Positions 7,092-14,390 of a stretch of DNA of 16,333 bases are shown here, one piece after another. This DNA comes from Proteobacteria bacterium UBA5122 (GTDB lineage: Bacteria; Pseudomonadota; Gammaproteobacteria; Tenderiales; Tenderiaceae). The DNA is taken from NCBI GenBank assembly GCA_002415485.1, contig DHYU01000005.1, forward strand, positions 689 to 17,021, in the 5' to 3' direction. The notes beneath the pieces are model-generated. The model did no database searches and was not told the DNA's origin. It saw only the letters and a list, made by a program, of their open reading frames with translations. How positions within the stretch are numbered: position 1 is the stretch's first letter; each line of letters begins with the position of its first letter. The translations under genes were made by a program, and so were the position numbers.

Positions 7092-9848
7092 CTAAGAAAC
7101 AACCCCCAAGCGCGGGAACAATCCATCACGCAAACGGCAATTGTCGATCCTGACCTGCAAGTACTCACCAAACGCCTCCGCCGTCATCGGCCGACCAAAC
7201 AAATACCCCTGCACATATTGGCAACCTTGCGCCTTCAAAAAGGAAAACTGAGCATCCTTCTCGACGCCTTCGGCCACCACAGACAAGCCCAAGGTCGTGG
7301 CCATCGACACTATCGCCGCCACAATTGCCTCATCATCACCATCAGTACCAATATCAGAGACAAATGAACGATCGATTTTCAAACAATGGATAGGCAATCG
7401 TTTCAGATAGGTCAGCGACGAATATCCAGCGCCGAAGTCATCAATGGCGATACCCACCCCCAAAGCACGCAAGCGCTCCATCTGCACCACCGCTCTGGAT
7501 ACATTTTGCATCACCAGGCTTTCAGTCACCTCGATCTCCAAACACTCTGGCGACAGGCCTGTCGTTTGCAAGATTTCATCAACCTTCTCGACAAAGCCTT
7601 CCTGTTCAAACTGGCGCCGCGAAACATTCACGCTAACCGTCAATGGACCACAACCGGCCTGCTGCCATCGTTTGGTCTGCTCACAGGCCTTGCGCATCAC
7701 CAATGTATCCAACTGCATAATCAACCCGGTTTCTTCAGCGATCGAGATAAAGTCGTCAGGCGGTATCAAGCCATATTCAGGCGATTGCCAGCGCACCAGC
7801 GCCTCCATGCCTATTACCCCCTCAGACTGCACATCCAGTTTTGGTTGGTAATAAACCTGCAGTTCATCCTGTACGAGCGCCCGCTGTAACCGATTTTCCA
7901 ATGCAACCCGATGCATGATGGCCGCCTGCAGTTCGCGCGTAAAATAGCTAAAGGTATTACGACCAGATTCCTTGGCTCGATACATGGCGGTATCGGCATT
8001 TTTAATCAATTCATCGTAATCCAGACCATTATCAGGAAACATGCTAATCCCAATACTGACACCGACATTGACCTCATGTCCTTTAACATGAAACCGTTCC
8101 CCAATCACCTGTATGATTTTGTTCGCAATACGCTCGACCATCGACACGTCCACGATATCGTTAATCAGTACCATAAACTCATCACCACCAAGACGGGCTA
8201 CAGTATCCGATTCGCGCACACAGTGTTTAATCCGCCGGGCAGCCTCTAGCAGCAACTCATCACCAGCATCATGACCAAGACTGTCGTTGACCAGCTTGAA
8301 ACGATCCAGATCCAGAAATAGCACAGCCAACTTGTTTTTATGGCGCTCAGCGATACGCAACCCATGTTCCAAGCGTTCGCGACACAACACTCGATTGGGA
8401 AGCATTGTTAAACTGTCATAAAAGGCCAGCTGCTGCAGCTGCTCTTCAGTACGTTTTTTGACTGAGATATCGCTAAAGATGCCTATGTAATAGACCACCT
8501 CTTCATCTTCATTTTTAATACTATTAATCGACAACCATTTTGGAAACTCTGTGCCATTTTTCTTGCGATCCCAAATCTCACCGCTCCAATGACCATTCTC
8601 AAGCAAGGCTTGCCACATCTCACGGTAAAAATTGGCATCATGCCGTCCTGAACGCATCATGCTGGGTTTTTTCCCCATCACTTCTTCAAAACGATATCCG
8701 GTTATACGCGTGAAGGCATTGTTCACACTGACGATTTCACCGCTTGGACTAGTCACCACAATTGCCTCGCTGGTGTGATTAAACACCTGATCAGACAACA
8801 ACAATTGCTTTTCGACTCGTTTGCGTTCGGTGATATCTTGCACCGTACCCACCATGCTAATGGGTTCGTTTAGCTCGTTACGCATCACATCACCACGTTC
8901 CAGCACATAACGAACCTCACCATCCGGACGCAGGATGCGATGCTCAACCTCATACTGACAATCGACACAGGCCAACGCGCTTTCAACCGCCTTCTGAACG
9001 GCCTCTTGATCTGCCGGATGAATATGCTGCAGAAACTGTTGATAGGTTGACTCAATCTGCTGTGGCTGCAAACCAAAGATGCGATAGATCTCATCCGACC
9101 ACGCAAGTCGCCCACTGATGATATTCCAATCCCAATGCCCTACATGTGCAATCGCTTGCGCCTTGGCCAAACTGGCTTGTGCACTGATCATCGTTTCATT
9201 TTGTTCTATGATCCTCTGCAACACCGGACGCCATAGGCGCACCAATTGCGCCCCCCCCAAAGCAACCAGCAGCACCGCAATCGCCACCGACCAGAACACC
9301 GCAATCAAATAGGGCTGGCGCAATTCCGCCATCTCGATCTTGGCGACGATGCCTATTTGTAAACTATTCACAGGACCAAAGGCCGCCATCACCTCGTCCC
9401 CTTTATAATCCAGGCCAACCATCACACCGGATTCGCCACTCAACGCACGCCGCATCGGTTGCGCAAGAGAACCCTCCCACGGCACATCCTGGGGCTTTGC
9501 ATGGCCATCACCAGTGATGGGCGACTCGAAATGAATCATATCGCCTTCGCGATGGGCAATCAGAAACTCCCCGGTTTCGCCCACGCCCCGGTACTCGCTA
9601 TATGCCAACAACACCTGCGATAAAGTCGCAGCCGCTGCCCCTTGAGGATGATCACCCACGCTGAATTGCTGATCAAATTTTGCGACCGCATTGATCAATG
9701 CAATCTGGCTTTGCACAATTTCACTCAGATGCTCTCGCGAACGCTCCAGACCTACCCTGTATAACAGACCTGAACAAAACACTGTCATCAACAACACGAC
9801 GAACACCATCACCGATACCATCTGTGCCACTGACTTGTTATCGCTCAT
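7092..9848 (-). CDS. Membrane-bound Cache-PAS-PAS-GGDEF-EAL cyclic-di-GMP protein
   Basis: A 918-residue c-di-GMP signalling protein. Order (numbered from ATG 9848): TM1 about 10-30; a periplasmic region of about 150 residues with a Cache-like GETGEFLIAHREGDMIHF; TM2 about 180-203; a PAS_3 domain ending VGTVQDITERKR; a second PAS ending YYIGIFSDIS; GGDEF; EAL. The GGDEF domain has FYDSLTMLPNR, an intact RLGGDEF (about 552-558) and an RESD inhibitory I-site five residues before it. The EAL domain has EALVRW (682), NVSRRQF, EVTES, IDDFGAGYSS, LKIDRSF and VVAEGVE, so the usual metal and catalytic residues are present. Both cyclase and phosphodiesterase activity are therefore possible. I prefer ATG 9848 over ATG 9863 because GGGGTG at 9853-9858 lies 4 nt upstream. 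It is divergent from the LuxO-like regulator, and a sigma-54 promoter candidate precedes it. The sensed ligand is unknown. Confidence 0.95.
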   Translation of the reverse strand: MSDNKSVAQMVSVMVFVVLLMTVFCSGLLYRVGLERSREHLSEIVQSQIALINAVAKFDQQFSVGDHPQGAAAATLSQVLLAYSEYRGVGETGEFLIAHREGDMIHFESPITGDGHAKPQDVPWEGSLAQPMRRALSGESGVMVGLDYKGDEVMAAFGPVNSLQIGIVAKIEMAELRQPYLIAVFWSVAIAVLLVALGGAQLVRLWRPVLQRIIEQNETMISAQASLAKAQAIAHVGHWDWNIISGRLAWSDEIYRIFGLQPQQIESTYQQFLQHIHPADQEAVQKAVESALACVDCQYEVEHRILRPDGEVRYVLERGDVMRNELNEPISMVGTVQDITERKRVEKQLLLSDQVFNHTSEAIVVTSPSGEIVSVNNAFTRITGYRFEEVMGKKPSMMRSGRHDANFYREMWQALLENGHWSGEIWDRKKNGTEFPKWLSINSIKNEDEEVVYYIGIFSDISVKKRTEEQLQQLAFYDSLTMLPNRVLCRERLEHGLRIAERHKNKLAVLFLDLDRFKLVNDSLGHDAGDELLLEAARRIKHCVRESDTVARLGGDEFMVLINDIVDVSMVERIANKIIQVIGERFHVKGHEVNVGVSIGISMFPDNGLDYDELIKNADTAMYRAKESGRNTFSYFTRELQAAIMHRVALENRLQRALVQDELQVYYQPKLDVQSEGVIGMEALVRWQSPEYGLIPPDDFISIAEETGLIMQLDTLVMRKACEQTKRWQQAGCGPLTVSVNVSRRQFEQEGFVEKVDEILQTTGLSPECLEIEVTESLVMQNVSRAVVQMERLRALGVGIAIDDFGAGYSSLTYLKRLPIHCLKIDRSFVSDIGTDGDDEAIVAAIVSMATTLGLSVVAEGVEKDAQFSFLKAQGCQYVQGYLFGRPMTAEAFGEYLQVRIDNCRLRDGLFPRLGVVS

Positions 9849-9888
9849 GCAACACCCCGTCATTCGTCGGACGTAACATCTGGACTAA

Positions 9889-9904
9889 AGCAGGATATGC
9901 GCCA
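9889..9904 (-). promoter_or_regulatory. Candidate sigma-54 (-24/-12) promoter for the GGDEF-EAL gene
   Basis: On the minus strand TGGCGCATATCCTGCT has the obligatory GG-N10-GC spacing. Against TGGCACGN4TTGCW it keeps TGGC, the following C at the sixth position, and TGCW, with three mismatches. The -12 GC is at 9891-9890, so transcription would start near 9878, giving a 30-nt leader to ATG 9848 that contains GGGGTG. An enhancer-type palindrome lies about 127 bp upstream, next to a gene for a GAFTGA-bearing activator. Confidence 0.58.
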
Positions 9905-9993
9905 ACAGATCGATCACGCCAGGAGACACATAACTATTTATTTTTATGAGACAAAATAGAGGAGGCCCCATGCGGACGGCAAAATAAACCACC

Positions 9994-10016
9994 ATTTTTT
10001 GCATTTTGCAAAAAAT
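9994..10016. promoter_or_regulatory. Perfect 23-bp palindrome, LuxO-type operator (site 1)
   Basis: Arms of 10 bp, ATTTTTTGCA (9994-10003) and TGCAAAAAAT (10007-10016), flank a TTT centre. The core TTGCATTTTGCAA (9999-10011) fits TTGCAWWWTGCAA, the operator I recall for Vibrio LuxO upstream of qrr genes. Its centre is about 127 bp upstream of the predicted sigma-54 start of the GGDEF-EAL gene and about 66 bp upstream of the regulator's ATG. Enhancer-binding activators commonly act from such distances. Confidence 0.7.
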
Positions 10017-10029
10017 TCGCAATATGCAA
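10017..10029. promoter_or_regulatory. Second LuxO-type operator (site 2), one mismatch
   Basis: TCGCAATATGCAA matches TTGCAWWWTGCAA at all but its second base. It abuts site 1, with centres 18 bp apart. A lone half-site, TGCAA, follows at 10033-10037. Tandem sites would favour cooperative binding by activator oligomers. It lies 41 bp before the regulator's ATG, where it could also affect that gene's own promoter. Confidence 0.55.
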
Positions 10030-10070
10030 TCATGCAAATTGACTATATCCATGTATTGAGTGCGCACTTT

Positions 10071-11429
10071 ATGTTGAAACGAATTCTGCTCATTGAGGAC
10101 GATGAGAGCCAAGCCGCCCAGATACAAACACTGTTACAAGCCACCCATTGGCAAGTAACACACGCCACAAGCTGTAGTGCCGCACAGCGATACATCAGCA
10201 ATACCGAGTTTGACGTCATCCTGGTGGATATATATTTACCGGATGGTAGTGGTGTCGAGCTGATCCCCGTATTACTGCAGCAACGCCCCTCCGCAATAGT
10301 GATTGCCATGACCTCGCAAAGCAGCACTGATCTGGCCGTCGAGGCCATGCGTCACGGCGCCTATGACTTTCTCGAAAAACCGCTCACCCCCGAGCGGCTG
10401 ACCGTCTCGGTTGAAAATGCCTTGCACCATAAACATCTGCGGGCGTTTCAACATACATATCAGCGCGACTCTTTTCATGACATTCTTGGCGCCTCGCTAC
10501 CGATGCAAGCCGTCTTTAGAATTATCGAAAGCGCCGCACCGAGCGATGCCACCGTATTCATTACCGGCGAGAGTGGCACCGGCAAAGAACTATGCGCACA
10601 GGCCTTGCATGCACAGAGTCCACGACGCGACGGTCCATTTGTTGCGCTCAATTGCGCCGCCATACCACGCGATTTGATGGAGAGCGAGATCTTCGGCCAT
10701 GTCAAAGGCGCCTTCACCGGCGCCAACACCGACCGCAAAGGCGCTGCAGCCCGCGCCAACGGTGGCACACTGTTTTTGGATGAGATTTGTGAAATGGATC
10801 TTGCCCTACAGTCAAAACTGCTGCGCTTTTTTCAAAGCCACAGTTTTTTGCCAGTGGGCGGACAACAGGAGCTGACCACAGACGTGCGTGTCGTATGTGC
10901 GACCAATCGCAATCCATTGGCCGAAGTCAAACAAGGTCGATTTCGCGAAGACCTGTATTACCGACTCCACGTCATTCCATTACAGCTACCGCCCCTGCGT
11001 GAACGAGGACACGATGTCCTGTTAATCGCAGATCAACTCCTGCAGAATTTTAATCAACAGGAGAAAAAGGACTTTCGTGGTTTTAGCGAACGCGCACGCC
11101 AGGCGCTGCTCCACTATCATTGGCCGGGCAATATACGCGAGTTGGAAAATGTGATCCGCAATATCATCGTACTGCATGCAGGGCCGATGATCGATGACGA
11201 CATGCTGCCCGAGGCCATCAGAACGCAGCAACAAACGCTGCCAGCCCAAGCCCTTGCGCGACGAGAACCGGGGCGTCAGCGATCAACCATCAAACCACTT
11301 TGGCAGGTCGAACAAGAGGCGATCGAAGATGCCATCCGCACCTGCGATGGCAACATCAATCAGGCAGCAGAGCTATTACAAATCAATCCATCCACCATCT
11401 ACCGCAAACGGAAAAAGTTCGCCGAATAG
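10071..11429 (+). CDS. Sigma-54-dependent response regulator, LuxO-like (receiver-AAA+-Fis)
   Basis: A 452-residue NtrC-family activator. The receiver has E9/D10/D11, phospho-acceptor D53 in LVDIYLPDG, T81 and K103, all intact, so it should be phosphorylated by a histidine kinase or phosphotransfer protein not seen here. The AAA+ domain has Walker A GESGTGK (166-172), GAFTGA (213-218) for sigma-54 contact, Walker B LFLDE (234-238) and WPGNIREL (351-358). A Fis-type helix-turn-helix ends it (about 424-447, PSTIYRKRK). Strings such as AMRHGAYDF, GHVKGAFTGA, FLDEICEMDL and IKPLWQVE closely recall Vibrio LuxO, from memory. I choose ATG 10071, where the receiver begins; ATG 10032 and TTG 9999 are in frame but would add non-domain sequence across the operator region. 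No luxU-like gene follows: lnt is convergent after 19 bp. The family is secure and LuxO subfamily likely; its targets are inferred from the adjacent sites. Confidence 0.93.
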   Translation: MLKRILLIEDDESQAAQIQTLLQATHWQVTHATSCSAAQRYISNTEFDVILVDIYLPDGSGVELIPVLLQQRPSAIVIAMTSQSSTDLAVEAMRHGAYDFLEKPLTPERLTVSVENALHHKHLRAFQHTYQRDSFHDILGASLPMQAVFRIIESAAPSDATVFITGESGTGKELCAQALHAQSPRRDGPFVALNCAAIPRDLMESEIFGHVKGAFTGANTDRKGAAARANGGTLFLDEICEMDLALQSKLLRFFQSHSFLPVGGQQELTTDVRVVCATNRNPLAEVKQGRFREDLYYRLHVIPLQLPPLRERGHDVLLIADQLLQNFNQQEKKDFRGFSERARQALLHYHWPGNIRELENVIRNIIVLHAGPMIDDDMLPEAIRTQQQTLPAQALARREPGRQRSTIKPLWQVEQEAIEDAIRTCDGNINQAAELLQINPSTIYRKRKKFAE

Positions 11430-11448
11430 CGATGCGTGCACACGACCT

Positions 11449-12987
11449 CTAATCGGGGCGAATCGTTTGCGCACGCAGCCGCCACCCCAGCCACAGCACG
11501 CTGGCCAATGTCAGCACCACCACCGGAATATTCGCGAAATAGGCGTAGGGTGTCATGCCATCACGCGGCTGCACGGTTGCGCGCAGTGCATAGTCTTCAA
11601 ATTGTGGGGCACGGGCAATCTCTCGGCCATCGAAATCAAACACAGCGCTGATCCCGGTATTGGTCGTCCGCAACATTGGCCGCCCGGTTTCGATGGCCCG
11701 CATCTGTGCCATCTGCAAATGTTGTGGCGGCGCCCATGAGTCGTTAAACCAGGCATCGTTACTCACATTGACCAGGAAGGTTGCCTTGGGCAAGGCCCGG
11801 ATCACCTCTTCGCCAAAGGCATCCTCAAAACAGATCGACATACCCGCCCATTGCCCTGCAGCTGGCAGCGGTCCTTGGTGAGGCCCGCCCTTACTAAAGT
11901 CGGACATCGGCACCCGCATAAACTCAACCAAACCACCGAGCAGTGATTTCAGTGGCAGGTACTCAGTGAACGGCACCAGATGGTCTTTGTGATACATCCG
12001 TTGATCCTGCCCCAGGGACAACATGGTGTTGTAATAACGACCACTGTCCAGATCCTGAAACAATATGCCGATCAACAGATCTGTCTCGTGCTCACGCGCC
12101 TCCAGCGACAGATCTTCCAGGTACAGCTCCGCCTCGTGATAAAACGCAGGGAAGGCACTCTCGGGCCAGATGATGAGATCTGCATCCCAGTTGTCGCGCG
12201 TCATATTGCCGTACAGATCTATCGTCGGCAGCCGCATACTCGGGTGCCACTTGATGTTTTGCGGGATATTGCCTTGCAACAAGGCCACATCGATCGGCTC
12301 GCCCGTCTTATCGGTCCACACCACCTCGCCCAGCGCCCAGGCAGACAGCCATAAACCTATGACACCTGCCACTGCCCAGCGGCGGGCATTCGCATCCAAT
12401 AACACAGCCACCAGCAATGCCGCCGTCAACGCCACCGCCCACGAGACACCATACACCCCCAACAATGGTGCAATACCATCGAGCGGTGCGGCGACCTGAC
12501 TATATCCCACCGCCAGCCACGGAAAGCCGGTAAACAACCAGCCACGCAGCCACTCAATCAAGACCCACAAGGCGGGCAACACAAGCAAAAGTTTTAGACG
12601 CGTGACATTGGCAGAAAAACCTCCACCAAAAAAGCGCGCATAAAGATAACCACATAAGGCAGGAAAGGCCGCCATGTACATCACCAACATGACGGTCAAG
12701 GTAATCGCTAACGGTAACGGTACATGACCGTGATAATAGATACTGATGAAGACCCAGCTAATGCCTGCGCCAAAACAGCCCAGTCCGAACAACCAGCCAC
12801 GCCAGGCGGCACGGCGCGCCGACGACAACAGCCATATAGCAAACAAAACAGCCAGACTCAGCAGCGCCAATGGCCACCAGGATAAGGGCGCATACGCCAA
12901 GGGCAGCAACATGCCCGCGAGCAATGCGAGCACGTCACCGCGCCAGCCGGTCAGCACCCCTGTTATACGGCCTATGAATGAAGTCAC
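11449..12987 (-). CDS. lnt: Apolipoprotein N-acyltransferase
   Basis: Performs the last step of lipoprotein maturation, adding a third acyl chain to the N-terminal cysteine of apolipoproteins in the inner membrane. The 512-residue protein begins with a multi-helix membrane region (LALLAGMLLPLAYAPLSWWP onward, about residues 20-225), continues with a periplasmic nitrilase domain and ends with a last helix (about 485-505). The catalytic triad is E276 in IIWPESAFPA, K334 in YHKDHLVPF and C386 in ICFEDAFGEE, very close to E. coli positions 267, 335 and 387. The frame is open upstream into corC, but that part is only corC read in another frame. GTG 12987 gives an N-terminus aligning with E. coli Lnt and leaves 28 bp after corC. 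No Shine-Dalgarno is evident, so the start is less certain than the identity. It is last in the miaB-ybeZ-ybeY-corC-lnt series. Confidence 0.94.
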   Translation of the reverse strand: MTSFIGRITGVLTGWRGDVLALLAGMLLPLAYAPLSWWPLALLSLAVLFAIWLLSSARRAAWRGWLFGLGCFGAGISWVFISIYYHGHVPLPLAITLTVMLVMYMAAFPALCGYLYARFFGGGFSANVTRLKLLLVLPALWVLIEWLRGWLFTGFPWLAVGYSQVAAPLDGIAPLLGVYGVSWAVALTAALLVAVLLDANARRWAVAGVIGLWLSAWALGEVVWTDKTGEPIDVALLQGNIPQNIKWHPSMRLPTIDLYGNMTRDNWDADLIIWPESAFPAFYHEAELYLEDLSLEAREHETDLLIGILFQDLDSGRYYNTMLSLGQDQRMYHKDHLVPFTEYLPLKSLLGGLVEFMRVPMSDFSKGGPHQGPLPAAGQWAGMSICFEDAFGEEVIRALPKATFLVNVSNDAWFNDSWAPPQHLQMAQMRAIETGRPMLRTTNTGISAVFDFDGREIARAPQFEDYALRATVQPRDGMTPYAYFANIPVVVLTLASVLWLGWRLRAQTIRPD

Positions 12988-13015
12988 GTCGGTAGTGTTA
13001 TTGAAGACTATGGCG

Positions 13016-13897
13016 TTAACTGCTCGCCGTTTGCGTCTGCTCCAGCTTTTCTGGCGACAACTCAACGATCTCCAGGATGTGGATACGACGACTGTCGGCA
13101 CTGACCACTCGCACGCGATACTCGCCGATCACCGTTTCCTCTTCGCGCTCCGGCAAACGACCAAAGGCCTGCATCACCAAACCACCGACGGTATCGAACT
13201 CTTCATCGCTGAAATCACTCTTAAAATACTCATTAAAATCTTCAATCGGTGTCAGCGCCTTGATGATGAAACGATTATCTTCCAGCTTCTTGATCTGGAT
13301 ATCATCATCTTCCACATCATGCTCGTCTTCAATCTCACCGACGATCTGTTCAACCACATCCTCAATGGTCACCAAACCATCAGCACCACCGAACTCGTTG
13401 ACCACCACCGCCATGTGATTGCGATTGGTACGAAAATCCTTCAACAACACGTTCAGGCGCTTACTCTCTGGCACAAACACCACCGGACGCAGCACATCAC
13501 GCACATTGAACTCATCACGACGATCACCAATGAAGTACGGCAACAGGTCTTTGGCCAACATCAGGCCCACCACCTCGTCGCGCTCTTCGCCGATGACCGG
13601 AAAGCGGGAATGCCCGGACTCGGCGATCGCCGGCAGGATCTCATCCAGCGTCCAGTTATTCTGGATCACCACCATTTGTGAACGGGGAATCATGATGTCA
13701 CGCACCTGCATTTCAGCTACCTGCAGTACGCCTTCCATCATCACCAAGGCATCGATATCCAACAGATGACGTCGCTGCGCATCGCGCAGCAATGCGATCA
13801 ACTCTGCCTTACACTTCGGCTCACCCGCCAATGCCTGCCCTAAACGCTCTAACCAGGACCGTGACGACTGGCCGTTACTCGATCGATCTTCGCTCAT
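13016..13897 (-). CDS. corC: CorC/HlyC-family CBS-domain protein (YbeX)
   Basis: A 293-residue soluble member of the CorC family, linked to magnesium/cobalt efflux in Salmonella and, in E. coli as YbeX, to ribosome and magnesium homeostasis. It has no DUF21 membrane domain, as expected for this short form. A first CBS domain starts near residue 66 (VRDIMIPRSQMVVI, through SRFPVIGEERDEVVG). A second starts near 133 (VLRPVVFVPESKRL, through HMAVVVNEFGGADGLVTIED). A C-terminal CorC_HlyC domain of about 80 residues follows, including VGGLVMQAFGRLPEREEE. The ATG at 13897 follows a purine-rich AAAGGGGA. The gene lies 25 bp after ybeY and 28 bp before lnt on the same strand, the classic operon order. 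Family and context are both firm; the exact role in this organism is inferred. Confidence 0.94.
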   Translation of the reverse strand: MSEDRSSNGQSSRSWLERLGQALAGEPKCKAELIALLRDAQRRHLLDIDALVMMEGVLQVAEMQVRDIMIPRSQMVVIQNNWTLDEILPAIAESGHSRFPVIGEERDEVVGLMLAKDLLPYFIGDRRDEFNVRDVLRPVVFVPESKRLNVLLKDFRTNRNHMAVVVNEFGGADGLVTIEDVVEQIVGEIEDEHDVEDDDIQIKKLEDNRFIIKALTPIEDFNEYFKSDFSDEEFDTVGGLVMQAFGRLPEREEETVIGEYRVRVVSADSRRIHILEIVELSPEKLEQTQTASS

Positions 13898-13922
13898 TCC
13901 CCTTTACCTGTATTTATAATAA

Positions 13923-14390
13923 TCAGGCCGCCTGCTCCGCATACGGATCGGCAAACCCCAATTGCTGCAGGATCTCCACCTCCAGCGCCTCCATCTCTTC
14001 GGCCTCGTCATCCTCAAGATGATCGTAGCCCAACAGATGCAAAACCCCATGCACCACCATGTGCGCCCAATGGGCGATCTCCGCCTTGCCTTGCGCACGC
14101 GCCTCATCGCGCACCACCTGGGCGCAGATAATGACATCACCTAACAAGGGCAGTTCAACGCCGGGCGGCGCCTCAAACGGAAAAGATAAGACATTGGTGG
14201 GGGCATCTTTGTGTCGATAGTCGCGATTCAAGGACTGAATCTCATCGACATCGACAATACGAATCGTCAACTCCGCCTCGTCCAGGCGGTCGTTCAGCGC
14301 TGCCGAAACCCAGCTCGACAGCGCCTCGGTACTGGGGGGTTCGCCATCGGCATCCTGCACCGCGTACTGCACATCCAGCGCAATCGTCAC
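13923..14390 (-). CDS. ybeY: Endoribonuclease YbeY (16S rRNA 3'-end maturation)
   Basis: A metal-dependent endoribonuclease of the UPF0054 family, involved in 16S rRNA 3' processing and ribosome quality control in the cytoplasm. The 155-residue protein carries the zinc-binding signature HGVLHLLGYDH with H114, H118 and H124, and a conserved DYRHKDAPTNVLSFPFE containing R59, the family's key arginine. The length matches E. coli YbeY (155 residues). The start is GTG 14390, and its GTG overlaps the TGA of ybeZ in the string GTGA, so translation is probably coupled. AAAGGGG at 14398-14404 gives a 7-nt spacer and supports this start. The C-terminal helix is acidic (EDDEAEEMEALE). Confidence 0.96.
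   Translation of the reverse strand: MTIALDVQYAVQDADGEPPSTEALSSWVSAALNDRLDEAELTIRIVDVDEIQSLNRDYRHKDAPTNVLSFPFEAPPGVELPLLGDVIICAQVVRDEARAQGKAEIAHWAHMVVHGVLHLLGYDHLEDDEAEEMEALEVEILQQLGFADPYAEQAA

Noticed and set aside
9976..9996. Second minus-strand sigma-54-like motif TGGTGGTTTATTTTGCC
   Set aside because: The GG to GC distance is 11 bp instead of 10, and this spacing is strict for sigma-54 promoters.
9994..10016. Reading the palindrome as an intrinsic terminator (stem plus T/A runs)
   Set aside because: The stem is mostly A/T with only a G-C pair step, it lies between two divergent 5' ends and has no gene ending into it; an operator explains it better.
9864..10070. A Qrr-like small RNA gene in the divergent region
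   Set aside because: The sigma-54 candidate runs directly into the GGDEF-EAL leader, and I see no Qrr-like conserved core, stem-loops or U-tract terminator in the 200 bp.
9999..10070. Starting the LuxO-like regulator at TTG 9999 or ATG 10032
   Set aside because: Both would translate the operator DNA and add residues before the receiver domain, which begins naturally at MLKRILLIEDD (10071).
13017..13101. Extension of lnt upstream to 13101, inside corC
   Set aside because: The added residues (MPTVVVSTSWRS...) are corC sequence in another frame, Ser/Arg-rich and unlike any Lnt N-terminus; GTG 12987 aligns with E. coli Lnt.
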